A stretch of DNA of 64,000 bases, taken from contig OX421497.1 in assembly GCA_949126835.1 (NCBI GenBank), positions 21,287,409-21,351,408 on the forward strand, in the 5' to 3' direction. The DNA is from Anisus vortex (lineage: Eukaryota > Mollusca > Gastropoda > Planorbidae). Both the position numbers and the translations under genes were made by a program. This document shows positions 1 to 11,429 of the stretch, piece after piece. The first letter of the stretch is position 1. Each line of letters begins with the position of its first letter. The notes beneath the pieces are model-generated. The model was not told where the DNA came from. It searched no databases and saw only the letters and a program-made list of their open reading frames with translations.

Positions 1-1684
1 TTTCAAATAGACACAGATATACTACCACACAGTTTCTAGTCTCCCTTTCAAATAGACACAGATATACTACCACACAGTTTCTAGTCTCCCTTTCAAATAG
101 ACACAGATATACTACCACACAGTTTCTAGTCTCCCTTTCAAATAGACACAGATATACTACCACACAGTTTCTAGTCTCCCTTTTAAATAGGCACAGATAT
201 ACTACCACACAGTTTCTAGTCTCCCTTTCAAATAGACACAGATATACTACCACACAGTTTCTAGTCTCCCTTTCAAATAGACACAGATATACTACCCCAC
301 AGTTTCTAGTCTCCCTTTTAAATAGGCACAGATATACTACCACACACTTTCTAGTCTCCCTTTCAAATAGACACAGATATACTACCACACAGTTTCTAGT
401 CTCCCTTTCAAATAGACACAGATATACTACCACACTGTTTCTAGTCTCCCTTTCAAATAGACACAGATATAGGGATGTTAAAACCGTTTTTTTTTTCAAA
501 ACCGGTTTTCGGATCTACAAAACCGGTTTAAAACCGGATTTTGGTTCCCCCCCCCCCCTGCGCATTGTCCCAAGTCACAGGCTAGAAAAGCCAGATGTGC
601 GTAGCTTTGTAGGAATATTTGAAAAATAGATCAAACTTAATTAGTGTTTGCAGGGTATTCAAGAGGATGATTTGTCTGAATACAATATGATTTTGTACAC
701 CTTACCATAACATTCTTTAGAACAAAAATAAAATCTGGGCTAATAGATTAAAACCGATAATAGCTTTTAATAGTGATAAAAAAATGTGTACACCGTGGAA
801 TTAGATCTAGATTTGTAAAATAATGTATTGATGAAAATAATCGCGTAGCACCAATGAAAAGAATGTGTATTTAAAAGTGCCGTTCATAATAAAGCACAGA
901 CGCGGTTTCTAACCGAATTGTTCAGGGTAAAAGGACAAAACTAGTTTGCATCTCTTTATTGCGTACATCAAAGATTCCGTCGTCGTCGGCGGCATTCGTC
1001 AGTCTCGAGAGACGATGGTGTAGCTTCATCAAAGAGAAGCGGAAATCTAAAAGATGAGCCGACAAGAAAAAAAAAATCCTGTTAATTGTAACTGTAACTT
1101 AACATTTGGTTTGATGTTGTTTTTATCGCAAGCCATAGTTGGTATTTGGAGAAAAAAGAAACACAATATCGTAGACAAATTAAATTCATTTCCATCAGAA
1201 CACAAATAAAAACAAAAAAAAGGTGTGCTACTTGAAGTAATGATTACCTACCAACCAACAAACCGAAATCCGGTTTTGAATATCAAATATTCAGTTTCAA
1301 AACCGAAATCCGGTATTCCGGTTTTCGTTTAACATCCCTACACAGATATACTACCACACAGATTCTAGTCTCCCTTTCAAATAGACTTAGATATACTACC
1401 ACACAGTTTCTAGTCTCCCTTTTAAATAGATACAGATATACTACCACACAGTTTCTAGTCTTCCTTTCAAATAGACACAGATTATACTACCACACAGTTT
1501 CTAGTCTCCCTTTCAAATAGACACAGATATACTACCACACAGTTTCTAGTCTCCCTTTCAAATAGACACAGATATACTACCACACAGTTTCTAGTCTCCC
1601 TTTCAAATAGACACAGATATACTACCACACAGTTTCTAGTCTCCCTTTCAAATAGACACAGATATACTACCACACAGTTTCTAG
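1..1684. repeat. 45-bp minisatellite array, interrupted
   Basis: Head-to-tail copies of a 45-bp unit that includes tttcaaatagacacagatat and agtttctagtctccc. About ten copies lie left of an inserted element (470-1340) and about eight to its right. Units differ by one or two substitutions, for example tttTaaatagGcacag. Because 45 is a multiple of three, the minus strand has an artefactual open frame with a 15-residue period, which I do not treat as a gene. The array probably lies in the last intron of the gene whose final exon is at 1760. Confidence 0.97.
470..1340. mobile_element. Non-autonomous hAT-like DNA transposon, 871 bp
   Basis: The ends are perfect inverted repeats, TAGGGATGTTAAA on the left and TTTAACATCCCTA on the right. 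They are flanked by an 8-bp direct repeat CACAGATA (462-469 and 1341-1348). Removing the element plus one flank restores a normal 45-bp array unit, so the boundaries are firm. Subterminal regions are rich in aaccggttt and aaaccgaaatccgg motifs. An 8-bp duplication and a TAGGG start fit the hAT superfamily. No transposase frame is present. A piece near 970-1045 (gtcgtcgtcgg then gtctcgagagacgatgg) resembles the LINE 3' tail near 9690-9735. Confidence 0.88.
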
Positions 1685-1759
1685 CCTAATTGTTGTTTTA
1701 TCCTTTTTCTTAGTATTTTCTCCATAAATTTGCATAAACTTTGTTTTGTTTTTTGGCAG

Positions 1760-1860
1760 TGTCCATAATTGTACGTAAAATGATCAGCGTCACTGAAATA
1801 CAGAAAGGCTCTCACTATGGCAAGACCATCGATACCCAACAAAAGTCAAAGTCTGCGTGA
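1760..1860 (+). CDS. Putative last coding exon of an unidentified gene
   Basis: A strong acceptor (tttgttttttggcag, AG at 1758-1759) is followed by a 101-base frame: two bases completing a codon, 32 codons and a TGA at 1858-1860. The tail reads SIIVRKMISVTEIQKGSHYG, then KTIDTQQKSKSA, a polar, basic C-terminus that looks coding and has no repeat relatives in this window. The upstream intron would contain the 45-bp minisatellite and earlier exons would lie left of the window. The AT-rich downstream stretch fits a 3' UTR. The family is not recognised. The exon call rests on the splice site, frame and composition. Confidence 0.5.
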
Positions 1861-3118
1861 CACTGTGAGGTCTTGTTCTTTTAATGTTCATTCCCATAAA
1901 CTTTTTATTTCTTGGTATGTTTCCTACTCCGTTTGTGTACATTGATGAATGTGTATATAGTGGACCCCCAATATTCTTCAGTGTTAATCCTCATCAATTT
2001 TTATATTTGTCTGTTTTTTTCTCCAAAATTTTGTTTGAAATTAACATGAACATTTTTTTTTCCACCCTTTTGTGAGTCAGTCTGAATCGGTTGTTTGGTT
2101 TTAAAGTGTGCACATTTACTTATGTATGTTAATTCATTAATTAATACATTTTTTTTTAAAATTATATACAAGGTTTACATTTGTTTATTCACAAAATGTA
2201 AATGATCATTGTGTTCTGGAACCTGAGTTTAATATTATATTTCAGTTTAATTTTAGAGTTGAATCTCTTGCTTATAGTTGTAATATCGTATAGAAAGGCA
2301 ATCACCATACCAATTTTCAACCGGATTTAAAAAAAATGTGTTGTAGTAAATATTACTCATAAATAGATTATCAAAATGTATTTGTGGTGATTTCTGAGGC
2401 TGATGTTCAGGTGAAAAAATATTTTTTTCTTTATGATAGGTGAATCTTTATTGGCTGCAGTTTTAGCCATTTTTAAATATAAACAATTTGTTATATATTT
2501 ATCAATTTTTATATTCTTTCATCTATCCGTCTATTTAAAATAGATTAACAATATGTATTGAGGGTCCACTGCACCGTCCCGCACCTTGTTTTTTTTTTAT
2601 TTGTTCACCATTTCATTAGCTATTATTGTAAATAACAATAAAAAACTTGTATTTTTCATAGCTGTAAAATCTGGATCACAGATTTCTTATATACCTCTAT
2701 TATATATGTGAATGGAAAGGTCAAAGTCATTATACGACTAATGAATGCTAATGTAAAATGTTTGGGAATAAAAGCAGTTCAGAACATCCCACCAATGTTT
2801 TATAGGAAAGCATTGAATTTTGTAAAAAAAAATAAAAAATAATAATGGCAATGAAAGAAAACTTCATTAAAAAAAATTTGGTTAATAGTATTAATAGAAA
2901 ATGTCACCATGCCCTTGTTTGTAGTGCAATGTTCGTTCCTAGGTGAGGCTGATGTTTAACTCAGCTATTGGCATTAGTGTATAGATATATATGCCAGATA
3001 TCTTGTGATGTTTGTAACAGATGCTTGGTTTCTTTTCAAATGCTTATTCTTGTTTTTTTGGTGTTAAAATTGTAAGACTATATTGTATAGTTCCTTCACT
3101 TTATTGTCACAGTTTCAG
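1861..3118 (+). other. AT-rich stretch, possible 3' UTR
   Basis: No convincing coding sequence. It follows the stop codon of the exon at 1760-1860 and holds candidate poly(A) signals AATAAA at 2636-2641 and 2767-2772. It is T-rich, with homopolymer runs. How far any transcript extends cannot be judged from sequence. Confidence 0.3.
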
Positions 3119-3239
3119 TCTTTATTTCAAGTATATATAGAATATATAAAGGGTTATAGTATTTATTTTAAGTATTTATAGAATATATATAGGGTTATAG
3201 TATTTATTTCAAGTATATATATAATATATAAAGGGTTAT
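3119..3239. repeat. 41-bp tandem repeat, three copies
   Basis: Three adjacent copies of an AT-rich unit whose last part reads aatatataaagggttat. The first copy is slightly truncated at its left end. There is no coding capacity. Confidence 0.85.
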
Positions 3240-3300
3240 AGTATTTATAAGCTATTGAACAGAGCTATTTATAGATGCACTGCCCTCTAGAGTCTCGTAT

Positions 3301-3850
3301 AGAGCGTTTGCAATGGGCGAAGCTTAAGTTTTTTAGTGATGTCATTTGTAAATAGAAGCCACTTACTTAAGGAACAAATATGGCGAAGTTGTTCTTTATC
3401 ATGCTAAATTCACATATGAATATTGGCTAACCTACTTAAAAATAAGGAGGTAAATTATAGTAGTAGATCATCTTCCTAGTACAAGAGAAAGCCTGACATG
3501 GTATTTTTCCAATGATTTTCAACATTTTACACCCAATTTATAGGCCTAAACTTTTAATGTTTCATAGGCTAGGCTAAGTAATGGGCTAATGGCTAAGTAG
3601 GACAGCTACGATGCCAAGTGTGTTGGTGAATATCTAGTTAAGTCACTAATAGGCTCACATCGTCTATGATCTATGTCTATGATAATAGGCCTAATACAGC
3701 TTAAATCTTAAAAAGACTTAAAACACAAAACATCATTTAAAAAAAAAGCTCGAGCCTATATGAAACTTTATTATTACAGCGGTCATTGTACACCACTACA
3801 CAAAGTAAACAAAAATCACTTGCTTTTTGTCACGTGATTGCAAACGCCCT
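3301..3850. mobile_element. MITE, 550 bp, AT target duplication
   Basis: The left end AGAGCGTTTGCAAT and right end ATTGCAAACGCCCT are inverted repeats with one mismatch. The dinucleotide AT flanks both sides (3299-3300 and 3851-3852). The interior is AT-rich and non-coding. The 2-bp duplication is short, so exact ends are less certain than for the hAT-type elements. Confidence 0.6.
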
Positions 3851-6136
3851 ATTGAAAATGTTTTTTATTTTTAAAAATCAAGTAATTGAAGATTTATTAA
3901 AATCACATACTAACTAAATAGCGTTTTTTTTTTTGTGGCCCTTGATGTATCTTTTACTTTATAATCTTGTTTGACTCTCCTTACTAAATGTTAATTAACC
4001 CCTAAAAATAGAAATTGCTATACCAATAATGCATTTTATGTAACTGTAACTTCTTTATATTGTTTTTGTTTACAATTTTTTTTTAGTACCAACTCTTGCA
4101 CTGTTACATGTTGCTGTTATTGAAGGGACACAACTATTGACTGGGAATCTTTGTGTCAGGAAATTTGTGTGTGTCTTTTTTTTAGACATTTTTATTATGA
4201 AGTTTTGTATCTAAATCCAGTATACTATTCTGATTGAACTGAGAGCTGGGATTAGTCATCCACTTAGACTTTCCTGTATATTTTTCTATTACCTATGTAA
4301 TTAAATACCAGTCAAGATTAATATAAGTTGGGTTCCCACTGACTAATCTATCTGAGCTCAATAGGTCTGTTGCAGACTTTGCTATGCCATTACCTTTTCC
4401 TCACCATAATATTGGCATCGCTTGGCTTCTTGTGTCAGAATATCTATTGGCCCTACTTTGGAAAACTTAATGAAAATCCACATCTTCCTGTTCATGTTTT
4501 TTGAAACTCTTTCAATTCTTTTCACAGAAAGCATATATAATCATATGTTGAGGGATCATTAAAAGTACTTTGGAAAATATTAAAAGAAATCTTAAGCATT
4601 TTTGGCTTTTAGTCTTTCCATCCATTTTTTGTACAACATTTTTTTTACAATTTATTCAGGTATTGTTTTTTTTATATTTCAGAATGTAAACAGTTGTTAA
4701 TGTTATTTTTTTTATAAGTGTTTGTGTGTTGATGTTTGATATTGATATCAAGAAATACAAGAGATTATCCCACTGAAAATGTGTGTTTATTTTGTTATGT
4801 ACATGCATTAAACTTATCGATTACAAGAATAATGAGACAGGGTTAATTTGTCTTTTATTGAAAAGCAGTATAAAAAAATGATATTTCTCAACAAGCTAAA
4901 ATATTAAACTGTATAGAACAAAGTTCATGTATTATAAAATTAGCTTGAAATGTGATTTACTCAATAGTTCTCTTGAACTATTTGAAGTGAAATGTCATTT
5001 GTGTTTTGTCTTTTTTTTCCCCTCACTGCTTCAGATGTTAGATATTGAACCAATGGTGATGACATCACATTAACCCATTCTCTTGTTGTCTTTTGTTTCA
5101 GTTTTAAATTTAATTCAAATTATAGTATAAAATGGGGTGTGGTTTAAAGCTTATAAAAACAACATAAAACAAAATAAATATATAGACCTTTACAAAATAC
5201 GTATAATCAAAGAAATAAAAAAAAATTCTTAAAATAGTTACATTTTTGCTGTAACGTGTTTAGCTACATAATAAACTCAATTATATTATATTTAATATAT
5301 TAATAAATAGGTCTTGTAAAAAAAAAACATTCAAGATGTTAAACATTAAATACCGTATGTTGTATTTTTTAAAATACAATTACACTAAAACGTGGATTGA
5401 ACAGCCTGAATGATGCAAGGGAGGTAAAGCCACAACATAGGTCTTAGTTTCCTAACTAAAAGGAAAAATGTTGTTGCATTCAAAGGTATATTTATACAAA
5501 TTTATCGGTTTTTCACCATAGACTTCTGCTGTTTAGGTCTAGTCAAAATTAATTTTTATCCCTTAAGATTCATAAACCTAGTCAAACAAAATTTTCAGTG
5601 GTTTGGATTCGTAAACTGTTTTAGCTTATACGTATAAATTAAAACAAAATTTTCATTTGCTTGACGCAATAAAGTATATTTTTAGCTTAGTCAAGCGTAT
5701 ATAAGTATAAGCGACTAGTCAAGTTTAACAAAAATAACAATAAAGTATATTAGTATTAGCCTAGTCAAAATAAAATTAGGATTTGTATTGCTAGCAAATC
5801 TAAACGGAATATGACTATATTTGTCATTTGAGCTAAAAAAAATTTTAGATGATAAATCTAGTCTAATTATTGACAATAAATAAGACAATTTCGATTAAAG
5901 AATAACTGCACAAACTGGACTAGAGTGAAAAAAACAACAACGATCTACTGCTTGGGACATCAGAACATTTATAAACTCAATTTTTTGTTTTGAATCTTGT
6001 AGAAAGTTAACAGATGGTCATTAGTACGGTATAAGCTCAATTAGCGATGTGTCTGCAATTGTATAGGAAGCATACAATTTATTGGAAAAAAAAGTTAATA
6101 TAACATATGTGCCTAAAAAATGTTTTAGCTAATCTA
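3851..6136. other. Intergenic or UTR-like AT-rich DNA
   Basis: No open frame or splice-bounded exon that I can support. It contains T and A homopolymers and short diverged repeats (agtcaa and agcctagtcaa words around 5520-5780). The region may continue the transcript of the 1760 exon or be intergenic. Confidence 0.3.
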
Positions 6137-6501
6137 AGGGGTCGTTCATAAATGACATCACGCACCCAGAAAAAAAAGGGGGGGGGTGTGTATGTTAAAC
6201 ATTTGAGACAATATATGACGAGGGAAAGTTTTTTTTAAACAAAAGGTGTCTTCACTTCAAACAAAAAATGTCATTTCTACTAAGACAAGTTTAACTTAAC
6301 TACCGTAATCAGGGTCTATAATGTTTATTGTAATACTTGACAATGATTTTTAAAGTGATTTAATTGAAACATGCTCATTTGGAAATGGACAAAAAAGGGT
6401 GTGGGTGTATTTTGGGACGTTGGTGCTGAAATCTTATTGGAATAGGGTATGACTTTTTGTCATGGGGGAAAATTTCGTGACCTCATTTTTGAACGGACCC
6501 T
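6137..6501. mobile_element. MITE with gttcataaatgacatcacg-type ends
   Basis: Inverted ends AGGGGTCGTTCATAAATGAC and, on the opposite strand, AGGGTCCGTTCAAAAATGAG, flanked by TA on both sides (6135-6136 and 6502-6503). A run of G follows the left end. Related end fragments occur at 19735-19845 and 36738-36780. TA flanks fit a Tc1/mariner-type target, but superfamily assignment from ends alone is uncertain. Confidence 0.7.
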
Positions 6502-6503
6502 TA

Positions 6504-7300
6504 TTCCTTTTATCTGGTTTGGTTGGGTTAAATCCTTAACATTATTTATTAAGTTTAAAAAAAAATAAATGCTTGAGCTTGAAGAGCATCACTAAGTAAA
6601 AGAGCTCACTGAGCATGTTAAATTGAATAGCATGAATCGAAGCGCTATAAAATGACCATTATTATTAGGCCTATTATGAAAGAAAAGAAAACTTGTTTAG
6701 GCCCTATATCAATGACGACATGTATTCGTTCTGGTCTGAATGGTTAAACATCATTTCATCGTATTGTGCACTCTGGGGAACAAGGTAGCTATCCAAACTT
6801 TGGTTCTTTCTTACAATATCAGAGTTTTGTCTGTTTGTTTAAAAAAAAAATAAAAACAAAGTTATTATGCATGCAAAAAAGAAAATAAACAACATTATTT
6901 TTGTACACTATACGAAATGTATGCCCCCCCCCTCCTCCCTTGTTTGCATATAGTCCAAAGCTTATAAATGATTTTTGTTATATAATATATTGCCCTTACA
7001 AGGCTTTTGCCACCCACAAAGAAAAAAAAAGAAACTAGAGTGAAGTTAATTTAAAGGATTTGAAAAAAAATGGGGCAAATATGTTGGTCAAATGCGTTCA
7101 ATAAGGATTTTAAAATGGTTTAATTAACCCCTTTTCACCCCCAAACGGTTTATGGAGGCCGAGGAGGGGGAGGGGTTGAAAGAATGTAGTGCCATGTAGT
7201 GCCATCGTCAACACATCAATGTGCCAAGTTTCATCTCGACGGCATTGCGGGAAGTGTGTCAATTAGCCTTCCGGGGAATTTATTGCCAACCAAAAAGAAA
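6504..7300. other. Intergenic DNA without supported genes
   Basis: AT-rich, with A runs and a poly-C tract near 6923. A more GC-rich block near 7130-7290 (gccgaggagggggaggggttg, then gtgccaagtttcatctcgacgg) may be an old repeat. No coding frame. Confidence 0.3.
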
Positions 7301-7307
7301 GTTTTCC

Positions 7308-7604
7308 CATAGACTATAATAAGATGGACCGCTTGCTCTTGTTTTAGAGCTTATATCAAATTTTTTCCGTGCGCAACCAATAAGGCTGTCTTAAATTACT
7401 TCTACGCTCCTCGTTGTTTCTTAAATGTTTCCGCTTTATACAATTTTCGATTTTAATTTTAATTTTTCATTGAGAAAATCGAAGCGATTCAATAAAACGG
7501 AAATGCAAAGGAAACAACGAATCAGACATTCCGAAAATCAGTGTTTCGAGTCATCATATAGCAGAAATACTAAAGCAAGTGGTCCATGTATATTATAGTC
7601 TATG
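7308..7604. mobile_element. Foldback MITE (family A), 297 bp
   Basis: The left end CATAGACTATAATAAGATGG and the inverted right end (catgtatattatagtctatg) form terminal repeats of about 30 bp that include GGACCGCTTGC. The outer parts of the element are inverse copies of each other, so the whole can fold into a hairpin. It is flanked by 7-bp direct repeats GTTTTCC (7301-7307 and 7605-7611). Relatives are at 48681-49134 and 55168-55459. Confidence 0.82.
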
Positions 7605-7611
7605 GTTTTCC

Positions 7612-8503
7612 GAAGTTAATATAAATATAATGGATTTTTTTAAAAAGGGAAGGGTCATTATATTCTTGAAATACATTCAATGGAATTAATAGCTACCATA
7701 AAACTATTTTTAATAAGGTATTTTTGTCTTTTCAAAGTTTTCCTTGGTCTCATTCTTTTTCGAAAAAATTAGTTATATTTAAAAATGTCTTTGTATTTAT
7801 AAATAGCCTAATAGTTAATTTCCTTGATTAAGTTAGGCCTACCATATTTTTTACCTGATATAACTTATCCTTCTGACCAGCTCCCTCGCTTTTATTGCTC
7901 TGTTTGGAATACAATCATTAGTTTCAAGATTGATATAATCTAATTGCTTAACAGCCTATGTTTTATGCTAATTAGACTCTCTAAGTTGGTATTATTACCT
8001 TTGTTGCACCAATTAGTAATATTATTATAATAAATTATACCAAAAGGAAAGCGAACAAGCCACAGAGGAAAAGGGATAGAAGGGGCTTGATGGTTAAGAG
8101 CACATACCATGGGAAATACATCCTTTATGAGGAAGGGGAGTGACAAAAAAGAGAGGAAAATAAAAACAACATTTCAACATTTTGAAACCGTGTGGTGGAT
8201 TGCTTGCCAAACATTTGAAAGTTATGTTTTCAGTTTTCAGATTTAGTTTACAGCATGAATCTCAGTGGCAAATGGAGAGTGTAGCTAAACATCTGCAATC
8301 TTGAACGCCAGTGAGCAAAAGGCATTCTGTTGGTAAACGCACGCAAACAGCGAGAAAGAAATAGAATGAGAGGGGAGGGAGAGTGTAATAGAATAATAAT
8401 GAGATAATGGCGGGGAAAAGAAAGATCAATAGAATAATAGAAATAGAAGAAAATAAATAGAATCAGAGAAAGAGAGAGAGAGAAGGAGACTGAAAGAGAA
8501 AAA
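7612..8503. other. Intergenic DNA, GA-rich towards the gap
   Basis: No supported gene. The right part (8350-8503) is purine-rich with a (GA)n tract that ends in the assembly gap, which probably explains the failed assembly. Confidence 0.4.
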
Positions 8504-8703
8504 NNNNNNNNNNNNNNNNNNNNNNNNNNNNNNNNNNNNNNNNNNNNNNNNNNNNNNNNNNNNNNNNNNNNNNNNNNNNNNNNNNNNNNNNNNNNNNNNN
8601 NNNNNNNNNNNNNNNNNNNNNNNNNNNNNNNNNNNNNNNNNNNNNNNNNNNNNNNNNNNNNNNNNNNNNNNNNNNNNNNNNNNNNNNNNNNNNNNNNNNN
8701 NNN
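8504..8703. other. Assembly gap, 200 N
   Basis: A run of exactly 200 undetermined bases, a conventional scaffold gap size. The true length is unknown. Confidence 1.
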
Positions 8704-8730
8704 TTATTAGAATGAAGAAAATCAACTTAC

Positions 8731-8815
8731 ACTTTGTATTTTGTAATGATGGCATAAAACAATATGGGGACAAAGTTAAACATTGCCAGGATGATGACTA
8801 TAAGAGCAACCATTG
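8731..8815 (-). CDS. Putative internal exon encoding a membrane segment
   Basis: On the minus strand an acceptor (tattctgtccccag, AG at 8817-8816) leads into an 85-base frame that ends at a consensus donor (aaagt|gtaagttg, GT at 8730-8729). The frame is entered at phase 1 and left at phase 2. It encodes MVALIVIILAMFNFVPILFY, then AIITKYK: a long hydrophobic stretch followed by basic residues, typical of a transmembrane helix and its cytoplasmic edge. The family is not recognised. The next exon would lie in or beyond the assembly gap. Confidence 0.5.
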
Positions 8816-8879
8816 CTGGGGACAGAATAGAATACAGTTAAAAAAAACTAATGTTTAAATTTAATGATATAGGCTACAA

Positions 8880-9234
8880 TAAATTACTATATTTTATTTT
8901 TATTAGAGGCTAATTGCTATACTATACACATATTAGGCTAATTGCTATATTATACCAACATTTTTTTTTTCAATATTATTATACATACAGTTAGGTGCTA
9001 TATTATACAAACAGTTAATTTGTATATTATGTATAGGCCTAGAGTTGGTGCCATATTAATTGCTATGTTATACAAACAGTTAATTACTATATTATGTATA
9101 CAGTTAGGTGCAATTGCTTGCTATATATTTAAAACTACGATTTCGTCCAAAAGACCCTTTGAAGTAACCTTTATTAAACAAGACGTAGATCTATACCAGA
9201 CACATTTTATTTACAGAGAAATAAAGTGAACATG
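8880..9234. repeat. Duplicated segment, copy 1
   Basis: Degenerate cagttaggtgctatattata units are followed by a distinct tail (9112-9234) with ttattaaacaagacgtag and acagagaaataaagtgaaca. The same order recurs at 10350-11088, where the short units are amplified. This marks a segmental duplication or a repeated element with a variable internal array. Confidence 0.8.
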
Positions 9235-9318
9235 TAGAAAAAGTAAACTTTACGTGACACGTAATAGCTTGTAGAGAATCCTTGATCCCGAGGTCGGACT
9301 GGGCTACAGGGAAAACAA

Positions 9319-9612
9319 CTATTGTCACTAGTGGCGTATTTAGGCATGTTCCACTTGATCTGGGGCCCCCACACAAAAGGGGCCCCCACACATCCCCAAA
9401 AGAAGTTTTTTAGTGACATCCCCATTCTTTCGTTGAAAATGTCAAATAAAATTCTTTTATCCCCAATTAAGCTAAGCCACAACATACTATTTATGATTTT
9501 ATCGAATGTAACAGGAATAAACGGCACTTTTCTGAGGTATGTAGAAGGCAGGGCGAGGCCACAAGGGGCTCCCACATAGATTTGGAAACAGGGCCCCCAC
9601 AATCCTAAGTAA
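9319..9612. other. GC-rich repeat with ggggccccc motifs
   Basis: Recurring ggggcccccac words at both ends, in the same and inverted senses, set this block apart from its AT-rich surroundings. It is probably an old non-coding mobile element. I could not define clean ends. Overlapping open frames on both strands are artefacts of low stop density. Confidence 0.35.
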
Positions 9613-9689
9613 AGCCCTGATTGTCACCGCAAAACGGGGAACATACCAAATCTTTAGAAAAATAGTGGGCAAAGGCAGAAAAGGGGAAC

Positions 9690-9990
9690 AGAGGGTCGTC
9701 GTCGTCTGCATTTTACGTCTCGAGAGACGATCCATTTCCCTTGCAGGCCCTCATTAGGCTAAAGAGGCCCATCCTGGACGTACAGACACGGTCACACCGG
9801 CTGCAGATGAATGTAGCGGAAGGGGACCACATTTTTCTCCACTGTCTTGTTCCTGGCCCGCAAGCCTGGAACCTTCTTTGATTCCTCCCCTACAGGTGGG
9901 CCTATCTTGCGCCATGATCTCCCAATTGTTTGGGTCTATTTGGATGTACTTCATATCTCTTTTACAGACATCCGCAAATCTCAGTCCTGG
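9690..9990 (-). mobile_element. LINE 3' fragment (RTE-like), C-terminal coding end
   Basis: Minus-strand frames encode the far C-terminus of a non-LTR retrotransposon protein: MKYIQIDPNNWEIMAQDRPT, then a basic KEGSRLA segment. In a shifted frame there is a zinc-finger-like CSRCDRVCTSRMGLFSLMRAC-type module (C..C, then SRMGLF and a terminal C). The non-coding tail has gacgacgac repeats and gtctcgagagacg. It is 5'-truncated and frameshifted. Confidence 0.75.
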
Positions 9991-10029
9991 ACAGAGGGTA
10001 TAAAATCATAAATTGTACAAGGCGGTGAA

Positions 10030-10350
10030 AGATGAGAAAAATTATTGAATCTCCTATCTAGAACACAGGACTAATGAGTATGTCTGGGACAGAATATCCC
10101 TAATTGCAGCCCCGCAAGAAAACATTATGGCAACAATCAAACGGTGCAAACTGACATGGATCGTTCAAAAACAATCCTCCAAGGCACTGTAGAAGGTGGA
10201 CATTCCGTCAGCGGAAATACTGGTTCGACAATATAAAAGATTTGACAACACTGCAAATAACTGATATATTGGAAAAAGATGACTGCTGAGGTTTTCCATT
10301 CCCCCCCCCCTTCCCCAACGACATAACGGTCAAGGGTTTGATGATGATGA
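10030..10350 (+). mobile_element. LINE 3' fragment, degenerate C-terminus
   Basis: Plus-strand frames, switching at indels, read YVWDRISLIAAPQENIMATI, then KRCKLTW, then a KTILQGTVEGG-like and RQRKYWFDNIKDLTTL segment. This is the post-reverse-transcriptase tail of RTE-type LINEs. The 3' end has gatgatgatgaa repeats. Several frameshifts and stops make it non-functional. Together with 9690-9990 it lies between the two copies of the duplicated segment. Confidence 0.7.
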
Positions 10351-11088
10351 ATAGCTATATTATATATACTTTTAATTGATATATTAAGCAAACAGTTTAT
10401 TTCTATATTATTATTTATACAGTTAGGTGTTATATTATATATACAGTAAACTGCTATATCATAAATATAATCAGGTGCTATATTCTCTATACAGTTATGT
10501 GCTAAATCATACATACAGTTAGGTGCTATATTATACATACAGTAGCTGCTAAATTATACATACAGTTATGTGCTTAATCATACATACAGTTAGGTGCTAT
10601 ATTATACATACAGTAGCTGCTATATTATACATACAGTTATGTGCTAAATCATACATACAGTTAAGAGCTATATTATACATACAGTAGCTGCTATATTATA
10701 CATACAGTTAGGTGCTATATTATACATACAGTAGCTGCTATATTATACATACAGTTAGGTGCTATATTATACGACATACAGTAGCTGCTATATTATACAT
10801 ACAGTTAGGTGCTATATTATACATACAGTTAGGGGCTATATTATACATACAGTTAGGTGCTATATTATACATACAGTTAGGTGCTATATTATACATACAG
10901 TTAGGTGCTATAATATACATACAGTTAGGTGCTATATTATACATACAGTAGCTGCTATATCTATATCATACAATTGCTTACTATATATTTAAAGCTAAGA
11001 TTCGCCTAATAGACCTTTTATTAAACAAGACGTAGATTGATAGATTTATACAAAACAAATTTTGTTTACAGAGAAATAAAGTGAACAT
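10350..11088. repeat. Duplicated segment copy 2 with 24-bp array
   Basis: Second copy of the segment at 8880-9234. It contains an expanded array (best at about 10495-10965) of 24-bp units, cagttaggtgctatattata plus cata, with a shorter variant carrying cagtagctgctat. The shared tail (aattgctta... acagagaaataaagtgaaca) follows at 10972-11088. A 24-bp period keeps frames open on both strands with an 8-residue period; these are not genes. Confidence 0.9.
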
Positions 11089-11429
11089 ATTATATTATTA
11101 ATCCGTTCCTGTGCCTAAAAAAATCCCACCGGCATTGGTACATTGATAGTTTAATACTGCTTAATATCAAACTACATACATGTAAATACCAAAGCAACTC
11201 AATAAAATTAATGAAAATTAAATATCAATTTTTCATGCTAATAGAAGGCAAACGTGTGTACAATGAGATGATAATGGGAAGATTAGAGCAGGGGTCGGCA
11301 ACCTTTTGCTAACATTGTGCCAAACTAGGATTTCTAAATCATTCAGCGTGCCAGCAGCCTAAAAGTCAGCATGCTCTATTATACTTAAAAAAAAATAATT
11401 TTTATAGGACAATTATTAATTTAGCTCCG

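Noticed and set aside
1482..1673. 63-residue minus frame with a 15-residue repeat
   Set aside because: Translation of the 45-bp minisatellite, with no independent gene evidence.
8426..8773. 115-residue minus frame across the N gap
   Set aside because: It reads through undetermined bases. Only the exon at 8731-8815, in a splice-defined frame, is supported.
10712..10992. Several repetitive frames on both strands
   Set aside because: By-products of the 24-bp array.
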